Source: Alphaproteobacteria bacterium (lineage in GTDB: Bacteria > Pseudomonadota > Alphaproteobacteria > GCA-2731375). From it: a stretch of 6,176 nt of DNA. The translations under genes were made by a program, and so were the position numbers. Position 1 is the first letter of the stretch. Each line of letters opens with the position of its first letter. Location: contig JASLMY010000266.1 in assembly GCA_030746295.1 (NCBI GenBank), positions 1-6,176 of the forward strand. The letters run 5' to 3'. The notes under the pieces are model-generated. The model worked only from the letters and a program-made list of their open reading frames with translations. It was not told the origin of the DNA and searched no databases. Positions 6,154 through 6,176 of the stretch are shown piece by piece.

Positions 6154-6175
6154 GCCTATGGTCGAGACCATAGGC
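6154..6175. promoter_or_regulatory. Perfect inverted repeat, candidate operator of the OFOR operon
   Basis: GCCTATGGTC (6154-6163) and GACCATAGGC (6166-6175) are exact reverse complements separated by GA. This 22-bp dyad lies 74 bases before the favoured first start codon (6079) of the minus-strand operon, a usual position for a dimeric repressor or activator site. Its arms are richer in A and T than the surrounding DNA. Read in the operon's direction it is followed by GC-rich DNA with no T-run, so it is not an intrinsic terminator on that strand. As the window ends one base further on, a plus-strand terminator for a gene out of view cannot be excluded. No clear -35/-10 pair is visible next to it. 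Confidence 0.55.
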
Positions 6176-6176
6176 A

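Noticed and set aside
5905..6171. Minus-strand open frame over the leader and ferredoxin gene
   Set aside because: Its second half reads the ferredoxin gene in the wrong frame, its product is Arg/Pro/Ser-rich, and its start lies in the dyad, so a real upstream gene is not supported.

Overview
The window is high-G+C DNA with tightly packed, mostly overlapping genes. Both the composition and the gene types (HTD2-type hydratase, acyl-CoA dehydrogenase, AMP-forming acyl-CoA ligase, 2-oxoacid:ferredoxin oxidoreductase) fit a metabolically versatile proteobacterium, perhaps an alphaproteobacterium. That placement is inferred from composition and protein flavour only; there is no rRNA or other marker gene here.

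Layout. Left, plus strand: the 3' end of an HTD2/MaoC-type enoyl-CoA hydratase gene (1-276), then 12 nt later a complete acyl-CoA dehydrogenase gene (289-1434, TTG start). A 138-nt gap between convergent genes follows (1435-1572); it holds one imperfect GC-rich hairpin and nothing else I can support. The rest is a minus-strand operon read from right to left: a 2x[4Fe-4S] ferredoxin-type delta subunit (6079-5798), then the alpha (5786-4560), beta (4560-3730) and gamma (3733-3194) subunits of a 2-oxoacid:ferredoxin oxidoreductase (OFOR), and an AMP-forming acyl-CoA ligase (about 3201-1573). The junctions are an 11-nt gap, a 1-nt overlap (TGATG), a 4-nt overlap (ATGA) and a probable 8-nt overlap (GTGCCTAA), so the five genes are almost certainly co-transcribed and translationally coupled. 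At the extreme right edge, 74 nt upstream of the favoured first start codon, is a perfect 10-bp inverted repeat with a 2-nt spacer, a good operator candidate.

How the genes may work together. A four-subunit OFOR converts a 2-oxoacid plus CoA to acyl-CoA and CO2 and passes two low-potential electrons to ferredoxin. The ligase makes acyl-CoA from a free acid using ATP. The dehydrogenase and hydratase are classic next steps of acyl-CoA breakdown. Together this looks like a catabolic module for a carboxylic or 2-oxo acid; the substrate cannot be read from sequence. The alpha-subunit loop that usually carries a conserved, partly basic motif in 2-oxoglutarate enzymes is changed, which argues mildly against plain 2-oxoglutarate. 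No obviously novel class of system is visible. The main points of interest are the unassigned OFOR-ligase operon, its operator-like dyad, and active-site variations in the alpha subunit, ligase and dehydrogenase.
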